Shown: piece by piece, positions 20,692 through 32,820 of the stretch | Position numbering within the stretch: position 1 is the stretch's first letter | Layout of the letters: each line of letters opens with the position of its first letter | Translations under genes and position numbers: made by a program | The notes under the pieces: generated by a model | Databases searched by the model: none | The model's input: only the letters and a program-made list of their open reading frames with translations | Told to the model about the DNA's origin: nothing | From: Vanessa cardui | Lineage: Eukaryota; Arthropoda; Insecta; Lepidoptera; Nymphalidae | DNA length: 64,000 bases | NCBI RefSeq assembly: GCF_905220365.1 | Contig: NC_061123.1 | Span: 3,782,001-3,846,000 of the forward strand | Reading direction: 5' to 3'

Positions 20692-21719
20692 CATATGTGT
20701 TTAGAGTAGATTGTATAGCAAAATCTAAATTTTATGAATTTAAAATAAACAAAAAATGTAGAGCTTATTTGGTTTATTGGATCTTTGTTTTCGTTGATCT
20801 CATCTTGGTTTGGTATTCTCACGCCTAAGACCTAGACAATCAACATATAATCTTTTTCCCGAACCCATTAACAATCCATTAATTCAATAAAATAAATTAC
20901 ATACTAAATAGATTAATATACACGTATGCATTTAAGTAAATGCAAATTACAATGCTTCAATTCCATAAACACTTACGTACATCATTAAAATACAGCACAT
21001 TAAATTGAAATCGACGATACTTCTTTACAAGTTCACATAATTCCAAATCGAAATAGTAAAGCTCATCCGAATAGGGCTCTTAAAAGCAGTAAGTTACAAC
21101 GATACTATCAAGTAAACATTGTATCCAAAATAGTAATAAATTGAGGCGGTACGTACAAATAAATCCGTTTTATTTATAGAGAGACAGACCACAACGAACC
21201 TGACAGATTGTGGAACGATGAACACATCTTGTAATTGTATACTGAACGTCGGGGGTCCCCAATTGACGTTATAATAGAACTTCAATGCAATGAAAGAAAT
21301 CTTACTTCGCCGTTTTCTACATGTCCAATAATTTCCAAACGCAGCGGATAGGATGTCTACAGCCAATATATTACTGTTTTATTTGAATTTTATTTTGCGG
21401 ATCATTGGGATTATTGGTTTTTTTGTATATGGCAACTCGCGGCTCATTCCTTATTTTTGTTTTGATGTATCAATGTACTGAACTATTCGTATGTTCCTTT
21501 ACAATAATCAAATGATTGTAGTGACTTATTATAATGTATTAGAAAAGTTTAATTTACATAACCGCAAAGAAAATGAAAATGCGATATTCAATTGTATTTT
21601 TTTAAGTCCATTTACAAAAAAATTGACTTAAAATGTAAAGTTCACGAAGGTTAAAATATTTTATGAGAATTGTAGTCGTGATTTGTTACAAAAAACTTGG
21701 ATCCATTGTCCATCAGGGC
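20692..21719. other. noncoding DNA, nothing recognised
   Basis: AT-rich after the LINE poly-A. The minus-strand open frame at 21094-21366 shows no recognisable domain and no splice context. Confidence 0.4.
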
Positions 21720-21850
21720 CCTATGAATAGTTATGCAAAACGGAGCGCAAGTGACAACGCAATGAGATGCGCGCGCATTGTGCGCACCGCGTATTGAACT
21801 GCCCGCCAGCGGATGCGCATTGCGCTTACTGCGCGGTCTTGTGCGCATTT
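21720..21850. promoter_or_regulatory. GC-rich island dense in GCGC/TGCGCA motifs
   Basis: About nine GCGC tetramers fall within 130 bases, many as TGCGCA or ATGCGCATTGCGC-like strings. They resemble NRF-1 (insect Ewg) recognition sequences. The rest of the region is very poor in CpG. Possible roles are a promoter or other element kept free of methylation. An alternative reading is a minus-strand exon: an acceptor-like TATTTCAG precedes it, and the frame AGT-CAA-ATG-CGC stays open for 67 codons. Low stop density in GC-rich DNA can explain that frame, so I favour a regulatory island. Confidence 0.3.
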
Positions 21851-22929
21851 GACTCTGAAATATTATTTTATATATTACATTTTATATTTTTCCTTTTAGC
21901 TTACAATTATTAATTATATATTTTACAAGCTAATGTAACTCTTATAACACTATTAATTTCGATGTAATATTTATTTATTCATAAAAACATTAATGATAAT
22001 CCTATTAAAAAGTTACTCTATTAAGATTTTTTCAGAAAACCCTTCAGTTTTTGAAGAGCCAATTCTCAGACATTATTACGATTGTTCAAGCTGTTCATTT
22101 ACAGCTAAATGGTCTGAGTCCAAATGCACCCTATTATTTATTGAATTACCTTTGCTGTTAAAATACACATAGTGTATTATTATACATTGTAGTACAATTT
22201 TATTAAATATAGGATTTTATAAACGGTTATGTTTTTATGTATGCCATGGAGTAAATCGCCCGGTCGAACGGGTACGCCGATGGTTTGTTTGAGTCTTCTT
22301 CTCGTAGAGGACCAGTGAACAAGGTTCCTCGTGTTAACACAGTCTAATGGTTCGTGTAATATATCGTATATTGCGTTTGAATAAAGCTTTATATGTATAT
22401 AAATAAGCTCGGTTGTACTTCATGTCTTAAACCTACAATATGGATGAATAAATTGTAAAATCTTTGCAGTGTGTTCTACACGTGGATATAAGTACATTTA
22501 CCGAAAATGTACTTATGTAGAGTTTCATTTCTAAAGTAGATTTTCGTTAAATTGTAGGTATTTCGTTAATAGTTTTAAGCAAAGATAAATATAAAAGTAA
22601 TTTAATTTTTTACGAGTGCAAGGGTATATTTATTACACACATATTATCACACAACACTTCACTAAAGTAATGTTCTTACATGTTAAAATTGCATTATCAA
22701 TGAATATTGTAATTAATAAATAAATTCATATTAACATGTTAATGTATATAAAGTAATTATTTATTAGCAAATGTGACTAAGATATACGAAACTTCATAAC
22801 AACGAGATGATATTACTCAGTGGCAGAACACAGGAATCTTAAGTAACGACTGATGCAAGCTGTACTGTATTTGTACGCACTCAATTTGTGTTTATTAATC
22901 ATCTCGTGCTCGGCTGTGGAAAAAAACAT
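21851..22929. other. noncoding DNA containing a 12-bp-arm hairpin
   Basis: ATAAGTACATTT (22488-22499) pairs exactly with AAATGTACTTAT (22505-22516) across a 5-base loop. Otherwise AT-rich with no coding signal. Near 22895 a CATCTCGTGCTCGG scrap from the tRNA-derived SINE family precedes the next Metulj copy. Confidence 0.5.
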
Positions 22930-23169
22930 CGTGGTAAGGCTTTGTGCTAGCCCGTCTGGGTAGGTACCAACCACGCATCAGTTATTCTTCCGCCCAATAA
23001 CAGTACTCAGTACTGTTATGTTCCGGTTTGAAGGATGAGTGAGCCAGTGTAACTACAGGCACAAGGGGCATAACATCTTAGTTCCCAAGGTTAGTGGCAC
23101 ATTGACGATGTAAAGAATAGTTAACATCAGGTGGCCCATATCGTACGCCAACCTATACTATAAAAAAAA
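22930..23169 (+). repeat. Metulj-type SINE with internal deletion
   Basis: GGTACCAACCACGCATCAG, TGTTATGTTCCGGTTTGAAG and AACTACAGGCACAAGGGGCA are present. The segment between GAATAGTTA and ACATCAGGTGGCCC has lost about 50 bases relative to the 8579 copy. Confidence 0.75.
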
Positions 23170-23796
23170 TATCGGTATAAAATCTATCACATATTTCTCT
23201 AAGCCCGTATCAAAATAGGGTGAAATAAACTACAACGTTTCTCTTAGATGGGAGTTATTCAACTAGTGGAACACTTACAGGCTATTGATTTATTTTACAC
23301 GATAAAAGAAATACCATCAATGGTATTCATATGTATCTATAATCTGATTTATCCTGAGGAATACCAAAAATGTCTTGACAATATAAAAACACTATCACGA
23401 CATCAGAACCTAGGTGACTGCGTTATCATGCATTCATGTTTTACAAAGCTTAAACTTGGATATTACACGATTTATTCGCACCGACACCCACCGTAAAACA
23501 CATGTAAATTACGACTATCGCGTCAATGGATGCCAATATCGACGTTTCTATGTACATAATAGGAGCTATTTTTGCGTGTACATTTACGGTATGTGTATCA
23601 CCTATCCTGAAATGCATCATACGTTTGTACTATACATCACGACCTACGAAGACAATGCCTATAAGCTCCCATGTGCCATAAATATGATATGTCATCTTAC
23701 TTTCAGTGGGGTGTCCAAAGCGTTCGATCTTTGATACCCCTTTACATAACAAGCGAGGCGCCCTGACTTTGCACACATACAATCCTTATATATTTA
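23170..23796. other. noncoding DNA with overlapping short open frames
   Basis: Two overlapping plus frames (23248-23496 and 23414-23734) are open for 80-105 codons. I see no domain, no homologous neighbour and no splice pattern. They are most likely chance, though the local G+C is slightly raised. Confidence 0.3.
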
Positions 23797-24335
23797 AATC
23801 TATACTAATATTATAAATGTAAAAGTAACTCTATATGTCTCTCTTCCACGACTAAATTAATGAACCAACAACAAAAACTGCCTGTAAACTCCAACTGCTG
23901 GGCTAAAGGCCTCCTCTCCCTTTGAGGAGAAGGTTTGGAACTTATTCCACCACGCTGTTCCATTGCGGATTGGTGGAATACACATGTGGCAGAATTTCTA
24001 TGAAATTTGTCTCATGCAGGTTTCCTCACGATGTTTTCCTCGACAGTTGAGCACGAGATGAATTATAAAGACAAATTAAGCACATGAATGTGCGGTGCTT
24101 GCCTGGGTTTGAACCCGCAATCATCGGTTAAGATGCACGCGTTCTAACCACTGGGCCATCTTGACTCTCTGGGCCATCTCGACTCTCATGATATATTAAT
24201 GAACCGAATTTGATGAAATTTGGTGTAAAGCAAAGTTGAACTCCAAGAAAACACATAGGTGACTTTTTTGCCTACACATGATAACGAGCCCATAAAACGC
24301 ATGCGATGTCGCGGGCGACAACTAATATTATATAT
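23797..24335 (+). mobile_element. Helitron-like non-autonomous repeat split by a SINE
   Basis: The left part begins ATCTATACTAATATTATAAA followed by GTAACTCT and a TGTCTCTCTTCCACGACTAA phrase. The right part (24206-24335) continues GAATTTGATGAAATTTGGTG and ends near CGATGTCGCGGGCGACAACT. The order matches the unbroken copy at 58340-58530. The TC start and the lack of target duplication fit Helitrons, but no hairpin end was verified. Confidence 0.5.
23867..24194 (-). repeat. tRNA-derived SINE nested in the Helitron-like repeat, 11-bp TSD
   Basis: ATTAATGAACC at 23856-23866 recurs at 24195-24205, a clear target-site duplication. On the minus strand the head carries pol III promoter-like boxes (TGGCCCAGTGG, then GGTTCAAACCC). 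The body contains CATCTCGTGCTCAACTG, and the tail ends in GTTGTTG-type repeats. The phrase CTGGGCCATCT.GACTCT is duplicated at the head end. Confidence 0.85.
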
Positions 24336-25424
24336 AATTGTGAGACTTGAGACAAATATATAGTATTTTATTAGGAAAACTAAGCAGTGACGCCTGTATT
24401 TAAATACCAAGAGTCATGGCGATCGGTTGAACGGTATTGGATTGATGACACGATACTACAACGTGGATTTAGAAAAACCTGCTCAATGATAATACACATA
24501 TGACACAGGCTTGATGTTTTGGTAATCGATAAAAATAACGGTAAGGATATCTATACGTCTCAAAGAATATGTTACGATACAATTAAAAAATATAAAAAGT
24601 CTATCGGAATATTTTTAATTGAAATCTTTCAGTGAGCCTACGTATCACTAATTTATTTATTATATCTGAGATTAGCATTTGCTAATATTGCTTTCATTTT
24701 TATTATAAATATATATTTAAAGTATCGGTAGACTTATCCATATCGACATTTCTGTGCACGTTATAAATTTCAGCTATTAAGTCATGATATTTCAATAACG
24801 AATGTGAAAATGTGTAAGCTTATGTATATCAATCAACTTAGTATTTTTAAAGCGAAACTGACGAACAGACAGACCATATTGCAAATAACACGAGGATTTC
24901 TTATAGTATAAATTTAGTTGTGCAGACACCTACTTACTGAAATGCTTGAAATGAGACTACAATACAAGACCAACTCATGTAAACAATGCTTTTTGATTCT
25001 TCATCGCTCGCTCAGTGTCAGTTTTATCTTTTTTTCAACTCTGTATGAACTGATTCGAAAAAAAAGGAATCATGGGTCACTCCGTTGGATCGATATTCCT
25101 TTATGTATATTTTAAAATATAGGCAGGTTGAAATAAAATTACAAGGTTTCAAGAGCGATTGATACTACTGATATTCATTTGGGAGAAAATGACGTATCGA
25201 ATATCGACGATGCTGTTATTTCCTTTAATTAAACTTGACTTTAATTAAATTTATAAATAAATAAGTATAATAGTATTGTTTTATAAATAAATATATATGA
25301 ATAAATAACAATAATTAATACATATAATAAAATTGGAGTGTCTGTTTGTAATATTAAAATAGCCCTTTTTTTACTCATATTTATATACGGTAAATGTACC
25401 AAAATAACATTTTTTACAATTTTT
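24336..25424. other. noncoding DNA, nothing recognised
   Basis: AT-rich. Short open frames (24186-24410 minus, 24918-25115 plus) overlap repeats or lack any recognisable feature. Confidence 0.4.
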
Positions 25425-25558
25425 GTCGGTCTGTCTGTCTGTTTGTTCCGGCTAATCTCTGGAATGGTGGGACCGTTTTTGACGGGACTTTCACTAGCAG
25501 ATAACTGAAATAACAGGGAGTAAATTCAAACGCGTACAAGGTCGCAGGCACAGCTAGT
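25425..25558 (+). repeat. Helitron-like repeat, degraded 3' part
   Basis: GGTCTGTCTGTCTGTTTGTTCCGG is followed by a GGGACCGTTTTTGACGGGAC phrase and an end in GGTCGCAGGCACAGCTAGT. CTAGT endings are typical of lepidopteran Helitron-like short elements. Confidence 0.45.
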
Positions 25559-26255
25559 GTAAAATATAGCTAAGTTTATAGAAAGGTCATTGAAGACATA
25601 ATCTAAGATTTACTTATCTTAGGCTTCTATTGGAATCTACTTAATATGTATAAGTAATCATTAATCACTTTTAAATATACAGACAAACTATTAAGAAGTC
25701 TTAAACTTATTTCAGTCTAGCACTCATTTGCCAAGCGCGAGGAGTCAAACGTGCGGTTAAGAATTTCGTTCTAATTCGAAAACACTTTTTAATAAAGTGT
25801 CAAAATCAAATTTATTCAAATAGTCTTTTATAAGCACTTTTGAGTCCTCAATTTAGAAAATTATATTAAGTGAAGCTATCACGTATGTTCCTGAGATTAT
25901 TTATACAGTATTTATTTCACGAAATCAGTATTTCCATGAAAAAATATTTTATATCGAATGTTTGTAAGCAGAAATGATGTCATAAGTTATTAAGAATTTA
26001 ATCATTGTAAATCGAGGTGAATTTAATAAAATTGTGTCATAAATATTTAGTAAAAATACATAAAGTTAAATTAAATATACATTTTTATTATAAATGTTAG
26101 ACAGTTCATGGTAAGCTATATTTTTTCGTCACGAGTTATTTTCAATATTTTTTATTAGTTTTATCATGTCATAGGTTATATGATACGCGGACTGACTGAT
26201 TGGACAACCTTTGACGTCGAAAAGCAATCTTGATTGTAAATAGACATTGTTAATT
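25559..26255. other. noncoding DNA with a short LINE-end fragment
   Basis: At 25795-25858 the reverse complement of the repeat at 41200-41275 is visible (TCAAATTTATTCAAATAGTC and AAGCACTTTTGAG). Otherwise AT-rich and featureless. Confidence 0.45.
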
Positions 26256-26268
26256 TTAAAAATATTAC

Positions 26269-26541
26269 GACAACAACAACAACAGCCTGTTAATTTCCCA
26301 CTGCTGGGCTAAGGCCACTTCTTCCTTTGCGGAGAAGGCTTGGAACATATTCGACCACGCTGTTCCAATGCGGGTTGGTGGAATTCACATGTGGCAGAAT
26401 TTTTATGACAAACATGCCGGTTTCCTCACAATGTTTTAAGGACATGAATATTCAGTGGTGCTTGTTTGGGTTTGAACCTGCAATCATCGGTTAACATGCA
26501 CGAGACTAACTCTAACTCGAACCACTGGACCATCTCAGCTC
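26269..26541 (-). repeat. tRNA-derived SINE with 13-bp TSD
   Basis: TTAAAAATATTAC flanks the copy at 26256-26268 and 26542-26554. The tail side is (ACA)n on the plus strand, followed by CCACTGCTGGGCTAAGGCC, CCACGCTGTTCCAATGCGG and CACATGTGGCAGAATTTTTA. Part of the body around the CGAGCACGAGATG phrase is deleted, and the head end is rearranged. Confidence 0.85.
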
Positions 26542-26554
26542 TTAAAAATATTAC

Positions 26555-26737
26555 ATATCATCAATGCGCCATCAACCTTGGAAATTCAGGTATTGTGACC
26601 CTGTTACCTGAAATTACACTGACTCATTCAGCCTTCAAACCGGAACACATCAATACTGCGTATTGCTGTTTGGCGGTAGAATACTTGATGAATGGGTGGC
26701 ATCTACGCAGGCTTGCGCAAAACCTTACCACTAAGTG
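26555..26737 (-). repeat. Metulj-like SINE fragment, minus orientation
   Basis: It directly follows the SINE's target duplication. ATCAATGCGCCATCAACCTT, CTTCAAACCGGAACACATCA and TTTGGCGGTAGAATACTTGA, then GCGCAAAACCTTACCACTAAG, are the reverse complement of the 5' two thirds of the Metulj copies. Confidence 0.7.
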
Positions 26738-27786
26738 ATTAAATCTCTAATTAATTAGAATTTTGTCCTTATATATCATGTTCCTTGTGCTCTTACACGA
26801 GGACACAGTAGAAGTAACTCTAAGTATATATATTTAGTAGGAGAATACTAATGGGTACTTCCTGAAACGAACCTGGATGAAATTCTACCATACGAGGACA
26901 TAAGATGATGATGATGATGTAAGATATTTCTCCTATTATAGTAGTTAACTCGGGGATCAATTAAACTCATCTCTGTATAAAAATACACATATTATACTGT
27001 TATGTATGTATTTTTATTTAAATTGATTATGGTTTTATTTCCCATTAAAAAGACCATTAATATTATCATTAAAAATTTATATGATATGAATATGTATTTG
27101 TATATTTAATATTGAATTTGGTTAATTTTGATATTTTTAAAATAATAATTGACTGTCGATATTTTCCTTCAATTTAGACCACGATATCAGATAAACTACA
27201 AAAAACATTACGAGTCAGATACAATAATAAAATAATGTACATAGAAATATAGAAATTTTCTAGACATATTTTAGATATTAATCATTTATTCAATTTAAAA
27301 CTGTATTTTAGTCATAGATATTTTTACAAATCTTTTCAAACTAAAAATTATATTTAATGTATAGTTATAAATTTAAATGAAATATGTGTCAAAAAAATAT
27401 CAAAAATTTTACGATTATAATTCGATTTAAAAACACTTCCTGCTTTATCGATAACGATAGTATTCGCTAAAAGAAGCAATCGTTTATAAATTAATCACAA
27501 AATTAACTCACACGCATTCCTTGGAATCGTTCTTCAATTCGCCACTTGCGTTTCGCAGAGTTCATAAAGCTTTTTCTCGTGTACGTTCAATCTGCCAAAT
27601 AAATCAATGAATGGTCAGCGGGTCCAGTTGTATTGAGTGAATTAAGAGTAAGTTATTTATATACGCGGTCGGTGATAAATATTTAAGGTACCGTAATCTC
27701 GTTATTGCATCATTGGGCGCCAATTTTAAACCTGCTGTGGGATTATTCTGTTTGATAACATCAGAATATGAACTGAAATTTAAATA
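26738..27786. other. noncoding DNA with a (GAT)n run
   Basis: (GAT)5 near 26905-26922 may be the microsatellite tail of an old LINE or SINE. Nothing else is recognised up to the LINE fragment. Confidence 0.4.
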
Positions 27787-28901
27787 AGAATGAGAAAAGA
27801 TATAATGATGTACAATGGTACATGTTTACCTTACTGTTCCGTTGTGAAAAATCTAGGGGTGTATTTAGATCAAACATTATCTTGGTCAGATCACTTAAAA
27901 GAACTGAGCAGAAGAACCTACGCTTCACTGAACTCGCTACGACGGCTTCGATCCCTTCTACCAATTCCTACCAAAATTATGTTAGCAAATTCTCTCCTTT
28001 TACCTATTCTTGATTATGCCGATGCAAGCTATACTAATCTGACCGAGGACCAACTCAATAAGCTTGAGCGACTTCAAAATCTCGCCATCCGGTTCATATT
28101 CTGCCTTCGCAAATATGACCACATTTCTGTATTTCGTTCGAAGCTCAAGTGGCTCCCTATTCGCTTTCGCCGGAACTTGCATATTTTGTCTTTTCTGTAC
28201 TGTGGGTTATTTAATTTAAGGGCTCCTTCTTATTTAAAGGAGAAGTTTCAATTTCAAGGCGATCCTTCTCTTTTGAGATCTTCCCGGAGTCTTACACTCA
28301 AAATACCGGTACATAAAACAAAATTCTACAGTGACTCTTTTACCGTTCAGGCAATTAAGTTGTGGAATAATTTACCATTAAATATAAAAAAATCCAAAAC
28401 ACTATTAATTTTCAAAAATTCCCTAAAGAAGTTTTATCTTGAATCTGCATAGAGACGATTTATATTAGTGCTTATTTATTAGTTTAGTTATAATTATTTA
28501 TTAGTCTATAATATTGATATGTATATGTTTACATATGTATATGTGTGTGTGTGTGTGTATGTGTATGTATGTGTATGTATGTGTATGTATATATATGTAT
28601 GTATGTGTATGTACATATATGAATGTATGGGTATATGTATGTATATATATATTATATGTACATTGTATGAGTATTTACATGTAGATATTTGTATGCAATA
28701 TATGTATATTACCGACTTAGCACCACCTACCCAACTTTCATACAACCTCTCTCCTTATTGGGTTGTCTGGAAGAAATGGCTACTTAGCCATAAGACCGCC
28801 CGTTGTACTCTACAATATTATATATAATATTGTAACATATTATAATGTGTAACATGTGGTGTACAATGAAGTATAAATAAATAAATAAATAAATAAATAA
28901 A
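27787..28901 (+). mobile_element. 5'-truncated CR1/L2-like LINE with (AAAT)n tail
   Basis: A 220-codon reverse-transcriptase C-terminus is followed by a ~420-bp 3' UTR rich in TG/TA dinucleotides (about 28505-28690). Then comes GGCTACTTAGCCATAAGACC and GTACAATGAAGTATAAATAA, ending in tandem AAAT (28873-28901). Microsatellite rather than poly-A tails are typical of CR1/L2-group LINEs; clade assignment is tentative. A related 3' end lies at 57745-58020. Confidence 0.7.
27790..28452 (+). CDS. LINE reverse transcriptase C-terminal fragment, 220 codons
   Basis: The protein fragment starts after the catalytic palm. It contains VKNLGVYLDQTLSWSDHL (thumb entry, about 18-35), the segment PILDYADASYTNLTEDQLNK (about 72-91), then LERLQNLAIRFIF (92-104) and a C-terminal domain with QAIKLWNNLPLNIK (about 187-200). 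These are familiar features of non-LTR retrotransposon proteins after the YxDD motif. No palm motif A-C is present, so it has no activity by itself. It reads uninterrupted to TAG. The apparent ATG at 27790 lies at the truncation edge and is unlikely to be an authentic start. Confidence 0.8.
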   Translation: MRKDIMMYNGTCLPYCSVVKNLGVYLDQTLSWSDHLKELSRRTYASLNSLRRLRSLLPIPTKIMLANSLLLPILDYADASYTNLTEDQLNKLERLQNLAIRFIFCLRKYDHISVFRSKLKWLPIRFRRNLHILSFLYCGLFNLRAPSYLKEKFQFQGDPSLLRSSRSLTLKIPVHKTKFYSDSFTVQAIKLWNNLPLNIKKSKTLLIFKNSLKKFYLESA

Positions 28902-29015
28902 AGATAATTAAGTCATCAGATTAGCTAATGATATGTGCTACTACAGAATTTGTTCCAGTGCTAAAAAGTTATAGTTATTCTAAGCTTAAAAATATATCGA
29001 AATACTTTATTATTT
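28902..29015. other. short noncoding spacer
   Basis: AT-rich, nothing recognised. Confidence 0.4.
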
Positions 29016-29310
29016 ACTAGCCGCTGCCTTAAGCTTTGTTCGCGTGGAAGTGTGTACGCTATGTACCTAATCATTTTAAATTAATACACGAAAAATAAAT
29101 TTTCATGTTTCTAACTTTAAAAATGACGGATTTCAACCTGTATTTCACACCTTAATTCTATATCATTTTATAATTTCTAAAATTCCTTCCTTTATGGGTA
29201 TCTACTCAATAAAACGACCTTCTAACCAAATTTCAAGACCCTAAATTAGATAGTTTACGCTCGGCGTTGATGAATCAGCCAGTCAGGACATGTTATTTTA
29301 TACATATAGA
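29016..29310 (-). repeat. Helitron-like/short interspersed repeat, minus orientation
   Basis: It begins ACTAGCCGCTGCCTTAAGCT, continues TTCGCGTGGAAGTG and TCTACTCAATAAAACGACC, and ends CAGTCAGGACATG before TACATATAGATT. Reverse-complemented, this has the TC start and CTAGT end of the short lepidopteran elements seen at 23797 and 58340, but the interior differs. Confidence 0.45.
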
Positions 29311-30848
29311 TTAAAAAAATGTTATAGAGTTCAATATAAATATCGTGCGTTATGTAAATTGGATCATACGAGTATAATGATTCAAAAACGTGTGAGTGTT
29401 AAACCTTAGTCCACACTTCGGTGTTGAAATTTTAGAATAATTAAAATCGGAAAACAATCAGTTAATGAATACTTACTTTAAACATTGTTATTACTCATCA
29501 TATCATTACTATATGATTACTTGGTAATAATATGCTTTAGTTTCTATTTGTTTTTTGATAAAATAATTAATTGATATATTTAAAAGCAAGCTTGATAGAT
29601 TAAAAAAATAGTCAAAGTATTAACGTATTTCATTGCAGAATTCGATTTTAGCATCATACGTTTAAAACTTTTGCTAAAAATAAAAAATAAAAAATCTTCA
29701 TGGAACATCTTCACAAGGAATAATGTAATCGTATTAAGTAAAGAGGTCGTAATCGTATTTAGGTACTCAATCAGAGTTATGTCGTGCTGTCAGTCTTCAC
29801 CTTGTTTTTCATCAGCTTCAAGTCAGACTGTTAATCGACTTACCTAATAAAGCGAACACGAGGTTAGTAGGCTGTACGTGTTAGGTCATTTCTCTGGAAG
29901 CATTAGCCTTTTCGAGGAGGAATTTTGTTGAGAAAATCTAGAGATATTTCGTTATTACTTTTAATGGATTAGTATCAATGTTCGTGATGGGACATCGCTG
30001 AATAAATTACAATCCATAAAACAAGTTCACCTTCGTCTGCAAAGTGCTTAGGACGAGTTTTTGATGAACATAGTACTTTAACTTAATATATGCACAGGCA
30101 ATCCCACTGCTGGTCAAATGGATCTTTCATCTCAGTCGATCTTTCATGGTTTTACGCAATGAGTTGACCTATCTTTCATAATGTGGTCTTTGTATTACGA
30201 ATTATGAGTGCACACTACCACTGCTCGTTAAAGGCATCCCATATCTCATTCTATCATTCACGATTTTACTTCATCACGTCTGGTTTAACCCTTATCATCC
30301 GACCGAAATTCGGGATCGTCTTCTATTTGATTTTTCATCACACTAAATGAGTTCCTTATTTTACCCAAATATTATTTGTCAAAGATGTTTCTAGGTTCTC
30401 ACAGGAAACGTCATTGATATAAGTGAATTGGAATATGGTAGATACATTGCTGTATATCAGTGTGACTGTAAGTATATTGAGTTCCATTGCTTGATAGCCC
30501 CGAGACGAGACATCTGCTGACTGGTACGAGACCAAGTTTGGATACCACATGTCAGGACGGGAAGTATGCATCTCCATAAGTTCACATTTAAGGAATATCG
30601 ATGTATAATATCATACATATTAAAAAGTGTAACGGTGCTGAATGTGTATCAGCTTGTGTGAGTGTGGTCGCATGTGTTTGTGTGTATGTAATTATCCGTG
30701 TGTAAATAATATTAAATTTAACTGTAGATATCAAAAATAATTTGTACGAATATCGTAAATGTTGTTTTGTCATCAAACGTAACGGATATGCAAAAAACTG
30801 CATCTGCATATCCAATATCTACGCAAAGAATGCCGTTGACATATACTT
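29311..30848. other. noncoding DNA with a weak duplicated repeat
   Basis: At 30104-30190 and 30216-30290, CCCACTGCTGGTCAAATGG and CCACTGCTCGTTAAAGGCAT begin two diverged units. Both share the CCCACTGCTGGGC phrase of the tRNA-derived SINE tails. Nothing coding is recognised. Confidence 0.4.
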
Positions 30849-30870
30849 GTGTGTGTGTGTGTGTGTGTGT
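30849..30870. repeat. (GT)n microsatellite
   Basis: Eleven GT dinucleotides, followed by ATAATG. Confidence 0.9.
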
Positions 30871-32820
30871 ATAATGTACATACGCATACACGCTTAACTT
30901 CCTTGAATTATTTGAACTGAAAATATATCAGAATAAGGTAGTTATTTTGGGTGCTATCGTCCGTCCTCGACATTATTCGCTCGTTTAAAGCTAACCTTCC
31001 AGTGATAAGCTTTTAATTAGATTAATATAACAATATAATTTTTTTGTTTATTCGTTTTATAGAAACTCTTATTTTCAATTTTAAAATAGGCTATAAAGTG
31101 TAGTTAATATGTTGCATATTTAGAGTTGTAAGTGTGTAAACGTAGTTTAAGAGGAAATTGCAGATCCAGTCGCTTTCGTAATGTTTGTGAGGAAAATGAT
31201 GACAAATACTATTGAGATGGGTTGAGTTACTCGAATGATCAAAGATGTATGCAATAGCAGAATAATTAAACATCGTAATGCGTTTTTTTCATTCAGAAAA
31301 GCTACTATCTGAATGATGCCGTGATAAGCGTAAATAAAGTTTGTCACGGTATTATCATAATTACAGAAACTATTTCTGCCCGAACGCATCATAATTATAG
31401 AAATTAATGAGTTATTAATTCATTCATCTTTGTAATTACTTTCAAAATTTAATAGAATGTTAATTAACTATTTCTTATGGCTGTTAATCGATTGATATGT
31501 TAGTTTATTGAATGCGTAAGCGTTTTTTGACGATGTACATTATAGTTACTGATAACAACAAGGCATTGTTTAATTTTTCTTAGCTGTGTTGTTGTTTTTA
31601 TCTACTTATGTAGTATACTATTAATATGTTAATTAAACTATTGATTCAATGGACAAGCGTTGAGATTATAATCTCTTTCGTTTTAAGACTTTATTCTCTG
31701 TGGATCTATTCGAAAAAATATCTAATATCAAATAATTGAATTGAATGTGATGACGCGTCTATTAAAAAAACATTTGGATACAGTCATTGGTATTCAAGAT
31801 AAGCTAGATAAAAAAAAAAAAACTTACGAATGTACCCATACAAACATATACATACAAAGATTGGAAATACCATGCTTACGAATTTATAAAAAAACTTGTA
31901 ACAATAAAATGATTACTTGTAACCAGTAAGTGAACTGTTAACCTTATTTAAAGCAGAGATTACAATAAATATAATTTTAATAATTGGACGTACATTAATT
32001 TAAAAAAAAGAATCATCTCTATAGCAATAGCTTCCCTACTTCTTTGAATGAGTGGAACATCCTTATAGTGAACAAGAATTTACGAGAAGTCTTGTATCGT
32101 ATATCGAGCCGCGGGTGGCATGGCACAGTTCTTCTGACCGACATTGGTTACGGGACCATGAGATATTACGTGCGTAATAGTATAATCTTCAGATATTTTT
32201 ACAGGAATTAAAGCTGATCGAAGATCTTAAATGTCATTAAATTTTATCTGAACATTGATATAACACCCAATTATAGTTTGATTAGTGGTCACTCATAATA
32301 TAATTTCGACCGTTATTAATTGCTAAAAAAAATAATAATTCATTTTATGAGAGATAGGGAGTGATTGGAATTAGACTCATCAGAACGATATCTTGTCTTT
32401 GTTAAAAAAACACAAACGTGAAAAAAACGTCATTGATTTTTGACTTTGACATGAGGTGCGAAAGTCACTGGCAGTGCGTACGTGCGTACGACTCAAGCAA
32501 CTATTGACAATAACTTTTGATTGATTGGGTAAATGTCTGTGTGAAGTGGATGGTAGTGTGAGTAAACATTTTTTAAATAATAATGTGAGGTTTGAACGCA
32601 TACATTATAATTTATATACGTATATATTATAATTTATCTCGTGCTCGGTGGTCAAGATAACATCGTGACGAAATTTGTACGTGTCGTATAAAAATTAGTC
32701 ATGGCGACCGATTGTTAACTGGAGCACCGTTATAGAATAAACTCCAATATGTATTTTGAAGGGAAAGAAGAGCTAAAAACCATAACCATAAAAAGGTAAA
32801 CTTAAGTAGGTTTTATATTA
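30871..32820. other. noncoding DNA, nothing firmly recognised
   Basis: AT-rich. A GC-richer patch at 32105-32175 (GAGCCGCGGGTGGCATGGCA) has short open frames but no splice signals. The TCTCGTGCTCGGTGGTCAAG scrap at 32636 is a SINE-derived piece. Confidence 0.35.

Noticed and set aside
19538..20704. Other frames within the Jockey-like LINE
   Set aside because: Shadows of the reverse-transcriptase frame. The same holds for 53564-54547.
23248..23734. Two overlapping plus frames as host exons
   Set aside because: No domain, no phase-consistent splice sites, and no start context beyond chance.
28506..28827. Tyr/Ile/His-rich frames at 28506-28827
   Set aside because: Translation of TG/TA microsatellite in a LINE 3' UTR.
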